Of a stretch of DNA of 64,000 nt, positions 55,403-64,000 are shown one piece after another. The position numbers and the translations under genes were made by a program. Location: contig CAWJRN010000031.1 in assembly GCA_963845265.1 (NCBI GenBank), positions 1 through 64,000 of the forward strand, read 5' to 3'. Position 1 is the first letter of the stretch. Each line of letters begins with the position of its first letter. Source of the DNA: DYRB01 sp963845265. Lineage in GTDB: Bacteria; Pseudomonadota; Gammaproteobacteria; Chromatiales; Chromatiaceae. The notes under the pieces were generated by a model. The model searched no databases. It saw nothing but the letters and a program-made list of their open reading frames with translations, and was not told the DNA's origin.

Positions 55403-56473
55403 TCATTTGAAGAAGGAATCGACGGAGAATCCGTCCTTTTCGAGGATGTCGCGAAGCCGACGCAGGGCATCCATCTGGATCTGCCGCACCCGCTCGCGGG
55501 TCACCCCGAGTTCTTGGGCGACGCGCTCCAGGGTGGAATGCTCGTAGCCATGCAACCCGAAACGGCGCTCCACCACCTCGCGCTGCTTGTCGTTGAGTTT
55601 ATGCAGCCAGTGTTTGAGGTTTTGCTGGATGTCTTCGTCGTAGATGCGCTCGGTCGGGTCCTCGGCCGAATCGTCCTGGAGCATGTCCACCAAAGGCTTG
55701 TCGGCGTCTTTGCTATAGGGTGTGTCCACCGAGGCGATGCGCTCATTGAGACCCAACATCCGCTTAACCTCGGAGATCGGCTTGTCGAGCATCTTCGCCA
55801 CGTCGTCCGATGTGGGCTCGTGGTCCATCCGCTGCGTCAGTTGCCGCGCGGCCCTGAGGTAGATATTGATCTCCTTGACCACATGGATGGGCAACCGCAC
55901 CGTACGGGTCTGGTTCATGATGGCCCGCTCGATGGTCTGGCGGATCCACCAGGTCGCGTAGGTCGAAAAGCGGAAGCCGCGCTCCGGGTCGAACTTTTCC
56001 ACAGCCCGGATCAGCCCGAGGTTACCCTCCTCGATCAGGTCCAGGAGCGGCAGACCACGATTCAGATAACGGCGTGCGATCTTGACTACAAGCCGCAGGT
56101 TGCTGACGATCATGCGCTGACGCGCCAGGTTGTCGCCCCGCTGCGCCAGGCGCGACAGGCTGACCTCCTCCTCTGCCGTGAGCAACTTGGACGCGCCGAT
56201 CTCGTTGAGGTACAGACGGGTCGCATCGACATCGCCGTCCCCGGCCGCATATCGCTCGGCCTCAGCGGGCTCTGGGATGTCCTCACCGACGACTGCGCGA
56301 GGCTCGCCGTCACCGCCGCAACCCTCGTCCATGTCTGCGTCCCCGTCGACCACATCGCCCGTCGCAAGCAGGTCCAGGCTGTCGCCCTCATCATCCGGCT
56401 CGCGGGCCTGCACGGTGTCGGGATCAATCTCTATCCCGGCATCGGAAACCGCTGATTTGTGGGTGGTCGCCAT
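55403..56473 (-). CDS. rpoS: RNA polymerase sigma factor RpoS
   Basis: Stationary-phase sigma factor, 356 residues. Region 1.2 TRLYLNEIGASKLLTAEEE, region 2 (LVVKIARRYLNRGLPLLDLIEEGNLGLIRAVEKFD in pieces; STYATWWIRQTIERAI), region 3, and region 4 with LERVAQELGVTRERVRQIQ. The N-terminal 85 residues are longer and more acidic than in E. coli (330 total). Downstream of nlpD, as is usual. Confidence 0.95.
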   Translation of the reverse strand: MATTHKSAVSDAGIEIDPDTVQAREPDDEGDSLDLLATGDVVDGDADMDEGCGGDGEPRAVVGEDIPEPAEAERYAAGDGDVDATRLYLNEIGASKLLTAEEEVSLSRLAQRGDNLARQRMIVSNLRLVVKIARRYLNRGLPLLDLIEEGNLGLIRAVEKFDPERGFRFSTYATWWIRQTIERAIMNQTRTVRLPIHVVKEINIYLRAARQLTQRMDHEPTSDDVAKMLDKPISEVKRMLGLNERIASVDTPYSKDADKPLVDMLQDDSAEDPTERIYDEDIQQNLKHWLHKLNDKQREVVERRFGLHGYEHSTLERVAQELGVTRERVRQIQMDALRRLRDILEKDGFSVDSFFK

Positions 56474-56502
56474 GCACTGCATCCTCTGCTGCGGGGAGCG
56501 AA

Positions 56503-57351
56503 TCACCGAGCCTTCGGTAGGTAGACCAGAGGATCGACGGCAGTGCCCTTGTTGCGAATCTCGAAATGCAATAGCCAAGCCCCCCCCGCCGCCTGCCCAA
56601 CCTCCGCCACGACCTGACCCCGCTTCACCTGGCCTCCCTCGGGAACCAGAAGCCTGCGATTGAAGCCGTATGCGCTCAGGTAATTCTTATTATGTCTGAC
56701 GATAATAAGGTTCCCGTAACCCTTGAGTCCACTGCCGCTGTAGACCACCTCACCCGCCTCCGCCGCCAGCACCTTGGCCCCCGGCTTGCCGCCGATGCGG
56801 ATGCCCGAGCGGGTCCGATTACCACGTACAAAGGTCTGCCGGATAGGCCCGCGCAACGGCCATTGCCACCGAAGGCGCGAACCGTTCCGCGAGGAACCGA
56901 CTTTGGCGGAGTCGGCGGGGGCATGCTCCGCCGAATCAGGCTCCCGGTCCGCCGCTGGATTTGCCGCCGCCTCAGCTTTGCCCGCTTTGGCAGCAGGAGC
57001 CCCAGCGACCTGCCCACCCCCGTCTGGGGGAACGATCCGAAGTAGCCCGCCCGAGATGATCTTGTAAGGTGGCTCCAACTCATTCCATCGAGCCAGGGTC
57101 GCGAATTTGAGTTTCAGGCGTTCCGCTACCTCGCCCAGGGTGTCCCCCCGCTGAACCCGGTAGTAGCCCTCCGGGGCGGGAGCATTCTCGTCCCATCCAA
57201 ACACAGGCGCCGGCGTCCGGGAGGCGCAACCGCCAAGCACCCCGACCAGCACGATGGCGCACAGACCGACCGACCAGGCAAACCCCCGACCACAGGCAAC
57301 TGGCGAGCCCAGGCGAGCCACCGCACGTGCCAAACCGGACCAGACCCTCAT
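56503..57351 (-). CDS. nlpD: murein hydrolase activator NlpD
   Basis: A lipoprotein of 282 residues with lipobox VLGGCAS, a LysM domain (YYRVQRGDTLGEVAERLKLK) and a C-terminal LytM-like domain (GSGLKGYGNLIIVRHNKNYLSAYGF, LHFEIRNKGTAVDPLVYLP). The metal-binding HxGIDI site reads RSGIRIG, so it has no peptidase activity itself; NlpD activates AmiC-type amidases. ATG at 57351 places the signal properly. 29 bp before rpoS. Confidence 0.93.
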   Translation of the reverse strand: MRVWSGLARAVARLGSPVACGRGFAWSVGLCAIVLVGVLGGCASRTPAPVFGWDENAPAPEGYYRVQRGDTLGEVAERLKLKFATLARWNELEPPYKIISGGLLRIVPPDGGGQVAGAPAAKAGKAEAAANPAADREPDSAEHAPADSAKVGSSRNGSRLRWQWPLRGPIRQTFVRGNRTRSGIRIGGKPGAKVLAAEAGEVVYSGSGLKGYGNLIIVRHNKNYLSAYGFNRRLLVPEGGQVKRGQVVAEVGQAAGGAWLLHFEIRNKGTAVDPLVYLPKAR

Positions 57352-57444
57352 GGCGAATCCCCGGGGTGCGTCCCGGTCACCTCGGGGCCAAGGCCCTGGA
57401 CGCCGGTACCAGCGAGCAAGCAAACGCAGTAAACGGGGACCACG

Positions 57445-58077
57445 TCAGCCAACCCCCGCCAACAGGGGCACGAAGATCACCGGCTCAATCATGTCGTGCT
57501 CGTAACCGGATTCGGTCCGCGTCACCCGTACCAGGACCTGCTGATTCTGTCGCCCGACCGGCAAGACCATGCAGCCCCCCGGAGCCAATTGGCTGACCAA
57601 GGCCCGCGGGATCCCGGCCGGCGCTGCGGTGACCAGAATGCCGTCAAAGGGGGCGTACTCAGACCAACCCTGGTGGCCATCCCCATGGCGCAGGCGCACA
57701 TTCCTAAGCTTGAGGGCGTGCAGGCGTTGCGCAGCATCCAGATGCAGGTCCAAGATCCGCTCGACGCTATAGACACGCCGCACCACGGATGCCAGCACCG
57801 CGGTCTGAAACCCGGAGCCGGTCCCCACCTCCAAGACAGTCGCGCGCGGCCCATCGGCCAGCAGGACCTCGGTCATCCGCGCCACGGTGTAGGGCTGAGA
57901 GATGGTCTGACCGTGTCCGATAGGCAGCGACGAATCCTCGTAGGCACGACTGGCCAGGGCCTCGTCGACGAACAGGTGCCGGGGCAGATTGCGCATTGCC
58001 GCAAGCACGCCCGGGTGGGTAATACCTGCATCCATGAGGCGCTGCACCAGCCGTTCGCGGGTGCGTGGCGAGGTCAT
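57445..58077 (-). CDS. pcm: protein-L-isoaspartate O-methyltransferase
   Basis: Repair methyltransferase of 210 residues for isoaspartyl residues. TSPRTRERLVQRL at the start matches Pseudomonas Pcm; GHGQTISQPYTVARM and EVGTGSGFQTAVLA (motif I) follow. ATG at 58077 has AAGGGG upstream; an ATG at 58110 overlapping the surE stop is an alternative. Confidence 0.94.
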   Translation of the reverse strand: MTSPRTRERLVQRLMDAGITHPGVLAAMRNLPRHLFVDEALASRAYEDSSLPIGHGQTISQPYTVARMTEVLLADGPRATVLEVGTGSGFQTAVLASVVRRVYSVERILDLHLDAAQRLHALKLRNVRLRHGDGHQGWSEYAPFDGILVTAAPAGIPRALVSQLAPGGCMVLPVGRQNQQVLVRVTRTESGYEHDMIEPVIFVPLLAGVG

Positions 58078-58106
58078 CCCAACCCCTTGCTCCAGGAACG
58101 CCGGCA

Positions 58107-58856
58107 TCATAAGCACCCGAGCAACCATTGTTCCAGGGGCGCCAAGGCAGAGTGCCGGGTCAGATCCACCTGCAGAGGTGTGACGGAAACAAAACCCTCC
58201 CGCAGCGCGTGAAAATCCGTCCCCGGACCCGCGTCCTGCTCTGGACCCGCCGACCCAACCCAATAAATGGTGCGCCCGCGCGGGTCCTTGCCCGCAATCA
58301 CCGGCTCCGCCTTGTGGCGATGCCCGAGCCGCGTTGCTGCGAACCCTCGAATAGACTCCAAGGGTAGATCCGGAACATTCACATTCAGGATGACGCTCGA
58401 CTCCAGGGGCCGACACTTAAGCCCCGTCACCAACTGGGCCACGACCCGGGCCGCGGTCTCCAGATACTGGGGCTCGTGGGACGCGATGGACACGGCGATG
58501 GCCGGCAGACCCAGGAAGCGCCCCTCGGTGGCGGCCGCAACCGTCCCGGAGTAGATCACGTCGTCACCCAGATTCGGGCCATGGTTGATCCCCGCCACCA
58601 CCAGGTCCGGCTCCTCATCGAGCAGGCCAGTGATAGCCAGGTGAACACAGTCCGTCGGGGTGCCCTCTACCCGATACAGATCCGGGCCCAGGCGATGGGC
58701 GCGGATCGGGACATCCAGGGTCAAGGAGTTGCTCGCCCCACTGCGGTCCCGATCAGGCGCCACCACGATCACCCGGCCCAGGCTGCGCAGCGCATCCGCG
58801 AGGACGCGCAATCCAGGGGACTGATAGCCGTCGTCATTACTGAGCAGAATATTCAT
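58107..58856 (-). CDS. surE: 5'-nucleotidase SurE
   Basis: A 249-residue stationary-phase survival nucleotidase/phosphatase. NILLSNDDGYQSPGLR has the metal-binding DD pair, and VVAGINHGPNLGDDVIYSGTV carries the family Asn/Gly site. ATG at 58856. Upstream gene of pcm-nlpD-rpoS and divergent from smr. Confidence 0.95.
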   Translation of the reverse strand: MNILLSNDDGYQSPGLRVLADALRSLGRVIVVAPDRDRSGASNSLTLDVPIRAHRLGPDLYRVEGTPTDCVHLAITGLLDEEPDLVVAGINHGPNLGDDVIYSGTVAAATEGRFLGLPAIAVSIASHEPQYLETAARVVAQLVTGLKCRPLESSVILNVNVPDLPLESIRGFAATRLGHRHKAEPVIAGKDPRGRTIYWVGSAGPEQDAGPGTDFHALREGFVSVTPLQVDLTRHSALAPLEQWLLGCL

Positions 58857-59098
58857 CGCAGTCGGATGGTCGGTGGGGCGCCCCCGGGGTTGACGCGGGA
58901 GTCGAGCCCGCACGTTGCACAGGCGCCACAATAGGGCGACGGAGGTCCGGCAGGCCCGGAAAGACCCTTGACACTGTGGCACCCCCAGCGCCGGAAAACC
59001 GGCATCATACTGGCAAAGTCACCCCACGGGACACCCTCGGGGCAGACTCAGGGTACGCTGGTATACTCCTCGCGTTACACTGGTGCCACGGGGCCCCC

Positions 59099-59674
59099 AT
59101 GAGCAAACAACTTCCGCCGGGCGAACGCGATCTCTTTCGTAGCGCCGTTGCAGACGCCGAGCCCCTGACCCACGACCAGGCGGAACCCTACCGTCGTCGT
59201 CGGCCGCCGATCCCGATCCCCCAGCCGGCGGACCTCGCCGAGCCCGATGGGCCCCATGGCCTGTCCGAGGGCGAGGTCGAGACCGGGGACTTCCTGCTGT
59301 TCGCCCGCCCCGGAGTGCAGAAGAGGGTCCTCGACGACCTGCAACGCGGACATATCGAGGTCGACATCGAGCTGGATCTGCATGGACTCACGGGCCAAGT
59401 CGCCCACCGGCTCCTCAGTCAATTCTTCGCCGATTGCGCCCATATGCGGGTACGCTGTGCCCGCATCATCCACGGCAAGGGGTTCGGGTCGGCCGAGCGC
59501 CAACCCGTACTCAAGTGCAAGCTCAACTACTGGCTACGCCTGCGCGAAGAGGTCCTCGCCTTCTGCTCCGCTACCCGCCGCGATGGCGGCACCGGGGCCA
59601 CCTATGTCCTGCTGCGCAACCCAGATAAGCGCCGAGGCGACGCACGCGTCCGAAAAACCAATGCTTTAGGTTGA
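59099..59674 (+). CDS. Smr-domain endonuclease-like protein
   Basis: A 191-residue protein with a C-terminal Smr domain: ELDLHGLTGQVAHRLLSQF (LDLHG) and ARIIHGKGFGS (HGKG), then YWLRLREEVLAF. This fits the SmrA/YdaL or SmrB/YfcN type; SmrB acts in ribosome rescue by cleaving mRNA. I do not choose between them. A TATACT hexamer near 59060 may be its -10. Confidence 0.88.
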   Translation: MSKQLPPGERDLFRSAVADAEPLTHDQAEPYRRRRPPIPIPQPADLAEPDGPHGLSEGEVETGDFLLFARPGVQKRVLDDLQRGHIEVDIELDLHGLTGQVAHRLLSQFFADCAHMRVRCARIIHGKGFGSAERQPVLKCKLNYWLRLREEVLAFCSATRRDGGTGATYVLLRNPDKRRGDARVRKTNALG

Positions 59675-59774
59675 AAGAACTCATCGGTTCTGGGTTGCCC
59701 CACCGAGCCTGATCGCCTCTGATGGGCCCCTTGACCGGACACCCCGGCCACCACCTCCGCAACGAGGGCCCAGC

Positions 59775-61949
59775 ATGAACGAATACATCCGAGTCGGCGG
59801 CATCCAGGTCGCCACGCCGCTTTACGACCTGGTTCGCGACGAAATGACCCCGGGCACGGGCCTCAACCCGGACACCCTGTGGGCCGCCCTAACGGGGATT
59901 ATCCACGACCTGGCGCCACGCAACCGGGCGCTGCTCGAACGCCGCGACGCCCTTCAGAGCGAGATCGACGCCTGGCACCTCGACCACGGCCAACCTCTGG
60001 ATGAGGGGGCTTACCGCGCCTTCCTCTCGGACATCGGATACCTGCTCCCGGAGGGGCCCGAGTTCCAGGTGACCACCGCCCAGGTGGACCCGGAGATTGC
60101 CACCCTGGCGGGCCCCCAGCTCGTGGTCCCGGTGGACAACGCCCGTTACGCCCTGAACGCCGCCAACGCACGCTGGGGCAGCCTCTATGACGCCCTCTAC
60201 GGAACCGATGTCATCCCAGAGGACCACCACGCCGAGCGCGGGGCCACATTCAACGCGACCCGCGGGGCCTTGGTGGTGGACTATGCCCACCGCTTCCTAG
60301 ACGCCGCAGTACCGCTGGAGCGATGCTCCTTCTCCAACGCCACCGGTTACTCGGTTCACGAGGGCGTGTTGTGGATCCACTGCCCCGACAACAGCCACGC
60401 CCACCTGACCAACGCAGACCAGTTCGCCGGCTATCGGGGGCCGGCGGAGGAGCCCACCGCCATCCTGCTGGTCAACCATGGCCTGCATATCGAGCTCCAG
60501 CTCGACCGTGCGCACCCCATCGGCCAGCTCAATCCCGCCGGGGTCAAGGACGTCCTGCTCGAATCCGCCCTGACCGCCATCCAGGACTGCGAGGACTCGG
60601 TGGCAGCCGTGGATGCGGAGGACAAGGTCCGGGTCTACCGGAACTGGCTCGGCCTGATGCGCGGCGACCTCACCGCCGAACTCAACAAGGGCGGACAAAC
60701 CCTGGAGCGCCGCCTGGCGCCGGATCGCATCTACACGACCCCGGACGGCGGCACCCTGACCCTACCCGGGCGAAGCCTGATGCTGGTGCGCAACGTCGGC
60801 CACCTCATGACGACCGACGCGGTCCTCACCGCAGACGGGGCCGAGACCCCAGAGGGCATCCTCGACGCCTTCGTCACCAGCCTGGCCGCCCTGCATGACC
60901 TCAAGGGGATCGGGCCCTACCGCAACTCCCGCGCCGGCAGCGTCTATATCGTCAAGCCCAAGATGCACGGTCCGGAAGAAGTCGCCTTCGCCGTAGAGCT
61001 GTTCGCCCGGGTCGAGGAAGCCCTGGACCTACCCCGCAACACCCTCAAGATCGGCATCATGGACGAGGAGCGCCGCACCACCGTCAACCTCAAGGAGTGC
61101 ATCCGCGCCGCCTCCGAGCGCATTATCTTCATCAACACCGGGTTCCTGGACCGTACCGGCGACGAGATCCACACGGCCATGGAGGCAGGCCCAGTGTTGC
61201 GCAAGGGCGCCATGAAGTCCGCCCCCTGGCTGCTCGCCTACGAGGACTGGAATGTGGACATTGGCCTGGCTTGCGGCCTGCTCGGCCATGCCCAGATCGG
61301 CAAGGGCATGTGGACCATGCCCGAGGAGATGCGCGCCATGGTCGAAACCAAGATCCATCACCCCAAGGTCGGGGCGAGCTGCGCCTGGGTCCCGTCTCCA
61401 ACCGCCGCCACCCTGCACGCCATGCACTACCACCAGGTGGATGTCGCCGCGGTCCAGCGGGACATCGCCAACCAGGGCCGGCGCGCCGTCCTGGAAGACA
61501 TCCTGAGGCTGCCCCTAGCCGTCAACCCCGATTGGAGCGAGGACGAGATCCGTCAGGAATTGGACAACAACTGCCAGGGCATCCTCGGCTATGTGGTGCG
61601 CTGGATCGACCAGGGCGTGGGCTGCTCGAAGGTCCCCGACATCTCCGACGTCGGCCTGATGGAAGACCGCGCGACCCTGCGCATCGCCTCACAACTCCTC
61701 GCCAACTGGCTCCATCACAGGGTCGTGACCGAGGACCAATTGATGGGCGCGCTGCGCCGGATGGCCGAGGTGGTGGACCGCCAGAATGCCAGCGACCCCC
61801 AGTACGGACCGATGGCCCCGAGCTTCGACGGCATCGCCTTCCAGGCCGCCTGCGACCTCGTCTTCAAAGGCCGCGCGGCCCCCAACGGCTACACCGAACC
61901 GGCCCTGCACGCCTGGCGTAGACGGTTCAAGGCAGCCCCGTTAGCATGA
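59775..61949 (+). CDS. glcB: malate synthase G
   Basis: Condenses glyoxylate with acetyl-CoA to malate, 724 residues (E. coli 723). Signatures include ALTAIQDCEDSVAAVDAEDK, VYIVKPKMHGPEEVAF, GIMDEERRTTVNLKECI, NTGFLDRTGDEIHTAMEAGP and PTAATLHAMHYHQVDV. It can use the glyoxylate expected from the hydroxyacid metabolism at 11-20 kb. Single gene. Confidence 0.96.
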   Translation: MNEYIRVGGIQVATPLYDLVRDEMTPGTGLNPDTLWAALTGIIHDLAPRNRALLERRDALQSEIDAWHLDHGQPLDEGAYRAFLSDIGYLLPEGPEFQVTTAQVDPEIATLAGPQLVVPVDNARYALNAANARWGSLYDALYGTDVIPEDHHAERGATFNATRGALVVDYAHRFLDAAVPLERCSFSNATGYSVHEGVLWIHCPDNSHAHLTNADQFAGYRGPAEEPTAILLVNHGLHIELQLDRAHPIGQLNPAGVKDVLLESALTAIQDCEDSVAAVDAEDKVRVYRNWLGLMRGDLTAELNKGGQTLERRLAPDRIYTTPDGGTLTLPGRSLMLVRNVGHLMTTDAVLTADGAETPEGILDAFVTSLAALHDLKGIGPYRNSRAGSVYIVKPKMHGPEEVAFAVELFARVEEALDLPRNTLKIGIMDEERRTTVNLKECIRAASERIIFINTGFLDRTGDEIHTAMEAGPVLRKGAMKSAPWLLAYEDWNVDIGLACGLLGHAQIGKGMWTMPEEMRAMVETKIHHPKVGASCAWVPSPTAATLHAMHYHQVDVAAVQRDIANQGRRAVLEDILRLPLAVNPDWSEDEIRQELDNNCQGILGYVVRWIDQGVGCSKVPDISDVGLMEDRATLRIASQLLANWLHHRVVTEDQLMGALRRMAEVVDRQNASDPQYGPMAPSFDGIAFQAACDLVFKGRAAPNGYTEPALHAWRRRFKAAPLA

Positions 61950-62377
61950 AAAACTTTCGTGTTTGGGGGTGTCGGCACGCCTTCATGGGGTTATAAGGAG
62001 GCAGGGCGTCCCCCTGCCCCCCACGGGATAATGATCGACTCAGCGGTGCCCATGATTCAGGGCAAGTCTAAAGACCAGCACCTCCTCCCGGCTCAGGCCG
62101 GCGATCTCCAACCTGGCCTCGTCCTGCACCCGCGCCCTATCCCCGGCGACGAGTCCCTGCCCGTTGAGCTGCACCTCGCCCGCGGCCACCTGCACATAGG
62201 CTCGGCGACCGGGTGCCAGGTCCAGCGCCACCGCCTCACCTGGAGCCAGCAGGGACGCGCAGACGGGCTTTTGTTAGCATGACCGGTCTTTAAGAGGCGC
62301 GGCGAACGCCAACGCCCGGGGCCTGAGGCGAAATGCCGCCCCCAACCACCCCACCAGAGCTTCCAGGTACACGGCAG
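61950..62377. other. gap with pirin remnant and direct repeats
   Basis: The 10-mer GTTAGCATGA occurs at 61940-61949 (malate synthase end) and 62273-62282, flanking the pirin remnant. It could mark an insertion, a duplication or a deletion join. No other gene is seen. Confidence 0.5.
62040..62262 (-). pseudogene. pirin-family C-terminal remnant
   Basis: In the minus frame ending at 62040, LAPGRRAYVQVAAGEVQLNG, LVAGDRARVQDEARLEI and EEVLVFRLAL match the end of YhaK-type pirins (R.aYvqV..G.v.vNG..L..GD). The N-terminal two thirds are missing. It is cut on the upstream side near 62270. Confidence 0.55.
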
Positions 62378-63370
62378 ATGTTCGGATTCGGCAAGAAGCG
62401 TCCCGAGCCCCCCCAGGCGGCGGCCCAGCCAGAGGGCCAGACAGAGCGCCCACGCGGGCTCTTTGGCCGGCTCAAGGACGGCCTTGCCCGCACCCGCGGT
62501 CAACTCGGGGCCGGGCTCGGGGGCCTGCTCAGCGGCGGGCGGCGCCTGGACGAGTCGGTCTTCGAGGAGTTGGAAGACCTGCTCCTGAGGGCGGACCTGG
62601 GAGTAGACGCGACCACCCAGGTCATCGACAAGCTGCGCGTCGCCGCTCGGCGCTCCGCCCTGGCCACCCAGGAGGATCTGGTGACCGCGCTGAAGGCGGA
62701 ACTGACTGAGATCCTGCGCCCCTGCGATGCCCCGGTGCTCCAGGCCGCCCCGGGTCGGCCCCAGGTTATTCTGATGGTCGGGGTCAACGGGGCGGGCAAG
62801 ACCACCACCATCGGCAAACTGGCCCGGCGCCTCCAGGACCAGGGCAACAGCGTCATGCTCGCCGCGGGCGACACCTTCAGGGCCGCGGCCGTCGAACAGC
62901 TCCAGACCTGGGGCGAGCGCAACAAGGTGCCGGTGATCGCCCAGCGCTCCGGGGCCGACTCTGCCTCGGTCATCTTCGATGCCCTTCAGGCCGCCGCCGC
63001 CCGCGGCACCGATGTGCTGATCGCCGACACCGCCGGGCGTCTGCACACCAAGTCAAATCTGATGGACGAGCTGAGCAAGATCGCCCGGGTACTCAAGAAG
63101 CTCGATCCCCAGGCGCCCCACGAGGTCATGTTGGTGCTGGATGCGACCACAGGCCAGAACGCCCTCAACCAGGCGGTGCAGTTCCACCAGGCGGTGGGAG
63201 TCACCGGCATCGCCATCACCAAGCTGGACGGCACCGCCAAGGGCGGTATCCTGTTCGCCGTCGCCGAACGCCTCAAGCTCCCCATTCGCTTCATCGGGGT
63301 CGGCGAGGCCATCGAGGATTTGCGCCCCTTCGATGCCGAGGAGTTCGTCGAGGCCTTGTTCGCCACCTGA
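62378..63370 (+). CDS. ftsY: signal recognition particle receptor FtsY
   Basis: SRP receptor GTPase of 330 residues. N-terminal region is Pro/Gln-rich and shorter than in E. coli. N domain FEELEDLLLRADLGVDAT, then G domain: GVNGAGKTTTIGKLA (G1), AGDTFRAAAVEQLQ, ADTAGRLHTKSNLMDEL, TKLDGTAKGG, FIGVGEAIEDLRPFD. ATG at 62378 gives the family start MFGFGKK. Confidence 0.95.
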   Translation: MFGFGKKRPEPPQAAAQPEGQTERPRGLFGRLKDGLARTRGQLGAGLGGLLSGGRRLDESVFEELEDLLLRADLGVDATTQVIDKLRVAARRSALATQEDLVTALKAELTEILRPCDAPVLQAAPGRPQVILMVGVNGAGKTTTIGKLARRLQDQGNSVMLAAGDTFRAAAVEQLQTWGERNKVPVIAQRSGADSASVIFDALQAAAARGTDVLIADTAGRLHTKSNLMDELSKIARVLKKLDPQAPHEVMLVLDATTGQNALNQAVQFHQAVGVTGIAITKLDGTAKGGILFAVAERLKLPIRFIGVGEAIEDLRPFDAEEFVEALFAT

Positions 63371-63377
63371 TGCCACC

Positions 63378-64000
63378 ATGATCCGCTTCGACCACGTCAG
63401 CAAACGCTACCCAGAGCGCGGCGAGGCGCTGAGCGACCTGAGCTTCGAGCTGGAGAGCGGGGAGATGGCCTTCCTCACCGGCCGCTCCGGTGCCGGCAAG
63501 AGCACCCTGCTCAAACTGGTGGGCCTCCTGGAGCGCCCTACCCGCGGCAGCGTCGTGGTCAACGGGCGAGACCTGGGTAGCCTTTCGGCGCGGCAGATCC
63601 CCTACTACCGGCGCGAGCTTGGCATCATCTTCCAAGACCACCGACTGCTCGGGGATCGCAGCGTCTACGACAACGTCGCCCTGCCGCTCATCGCCTCCGG
63701 CATGGGCCGGGCAGAGATCGGTCGGCGGGTGCGGGCGGCCCTGGATCAGGTCGGCCTGCTGGACAAGGAGCGGGTCCTGCCCACCGCCTTATCCGGCGGT
63801 GAGCAGCAGCGCGTCGGCATCGCCAGGGCCGTGGTCGGGCGACCATCGGTGCTGCTCGCCGACGAGCCCACCGGCAACCTCGACCCGGACCTGTCGCGCG
63901 AGATCATGCAGACCTTCCGCCGCTTCCACCAGGTTGGTGTGACCCTGTTGATCGCGACCCACGACGTCGCCCTCATCACTGCCATGCCCTACCGCACCCT
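63378..64000 (+). CDS. ftsE: cell division ATP-binding protein FtsE (cut by window end)
   Basis: ABC ATPase that with FtsX controls septal murein hydrolases. MIRFDHVSKRYP at the start, Walker A GRSGAGKSTLLKL, FQDHRLLGDRSVYDNV (family-specific), LSGGEQQRVGIARA and VLLADEPTGNLDP. It runs off the right edge after about 207 residues. 7 bp after ftsY. Confidence 0.95.
   Translation, partial: MIRFDHVSKRYPERGEALSDLSFELESGEMAFLTGRSGAGKSTLLKLVGLLERPTRGSVVVNGRDLGSLSARQIPYYRRELGIIFQDHRLLGDRSVYDNVALPLIASGMGRAEIGRRVRAALDQVGLLDKERVLPTALSGGEQQRVGIARAVVGRPSVLLADEPTGNLDPDLSREIMQTFRRFHQVGVTLLIATHDVALITAMPYRT

Overview
The window is GC-rich, densely coded DNA from a gammaproteobacterium. The conserved order surE-pcm-nlpD-rpoS, ftsY-ftsE, ccmABCDEFGHI and ccoNOQP-ccoGHIS, together with a DsrE-like periplasmic protein and a class Ia ribonucleotide reductase, fit the Chromatiales (purple sulfur bacteria and relatives). 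No photosynthesis genes are present, so that placement is an inference.

Layout. 1-1272: decayed accessory DNA (a ribbon-helix-helix protein, a degraded ORF, two direct repeats) ending in the 3' part of a tRNA-Leu, the usual scar of tRNA-targeted integration. 1569-5383: a voltage-sensor K+ channel with an RCK domain, a separate RCK protein, a small conserved protein and a divergent carbamoyltransferase-fold protein. 5380-9515: nrdB-queC-queD-queE on the minus strand, behind two NrdR-like boxes; QueD is an unusual three-domain protein. 9705-10448: cysZ. 11258-20409: a catabolic block (2-hydroxyacid dehydrogenase; on the minus strand mmsA, glxR, osmC, TRAP transporter dctPQM, amidase, small membrane protein). 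20498-24992: tpx, a methyltransferase, a DsrE-like pair and moaA. 25154-28117: two GH57 glycosidases. 28360-29727: poorly conserved genes, including an Ala/Pro/Lys-rich DUF2934 protein broken at a C8 tract. 30109-37269: a complete cytochrome c maturation operon, then a polytopic membrane protein and a periplasmic MsrB-MsrA. 40153-45129: an Xre antitoxin with a truncated RES toxin, then a zinc-uptake locus (Zur-like box, small Cys/His protein, His-rich porin-like protein, znuACB). 45375-46301: a dead REP-associated transposase and a MazEF pair. 46449-55302: cbb3 oxidase and its maturation genes. 55403-59674: rpoS, nlpD, pcm, surE and the divergent smr. 59775 to the end: malate synthase G, a pirin remnant, ftsY and a cut-off ftsE.

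Together the genes describe a microaerobic or facultative heterotroph/mixotroph. System I cytochrome c maturation supplies haem proteins to a cbb3 oxidase. The TRAP cluster feeds C2/C3 semialdehyde metabolism, linked to malate synthase through glyoxylate. Zinc uptake is probably under Zur.

Caution: seven otherwise well-conserved genes (glxR, tpx, the DUF2934 protein, the membrane protein at 37.5 kb, msrBA, the porin, ccoI) each carry one single-base-equivalent frameshift, nearly all at short homopolymers. Residual assembly indels are the simplest explanation, so these should not be read as true pseudogenes without checking reads.
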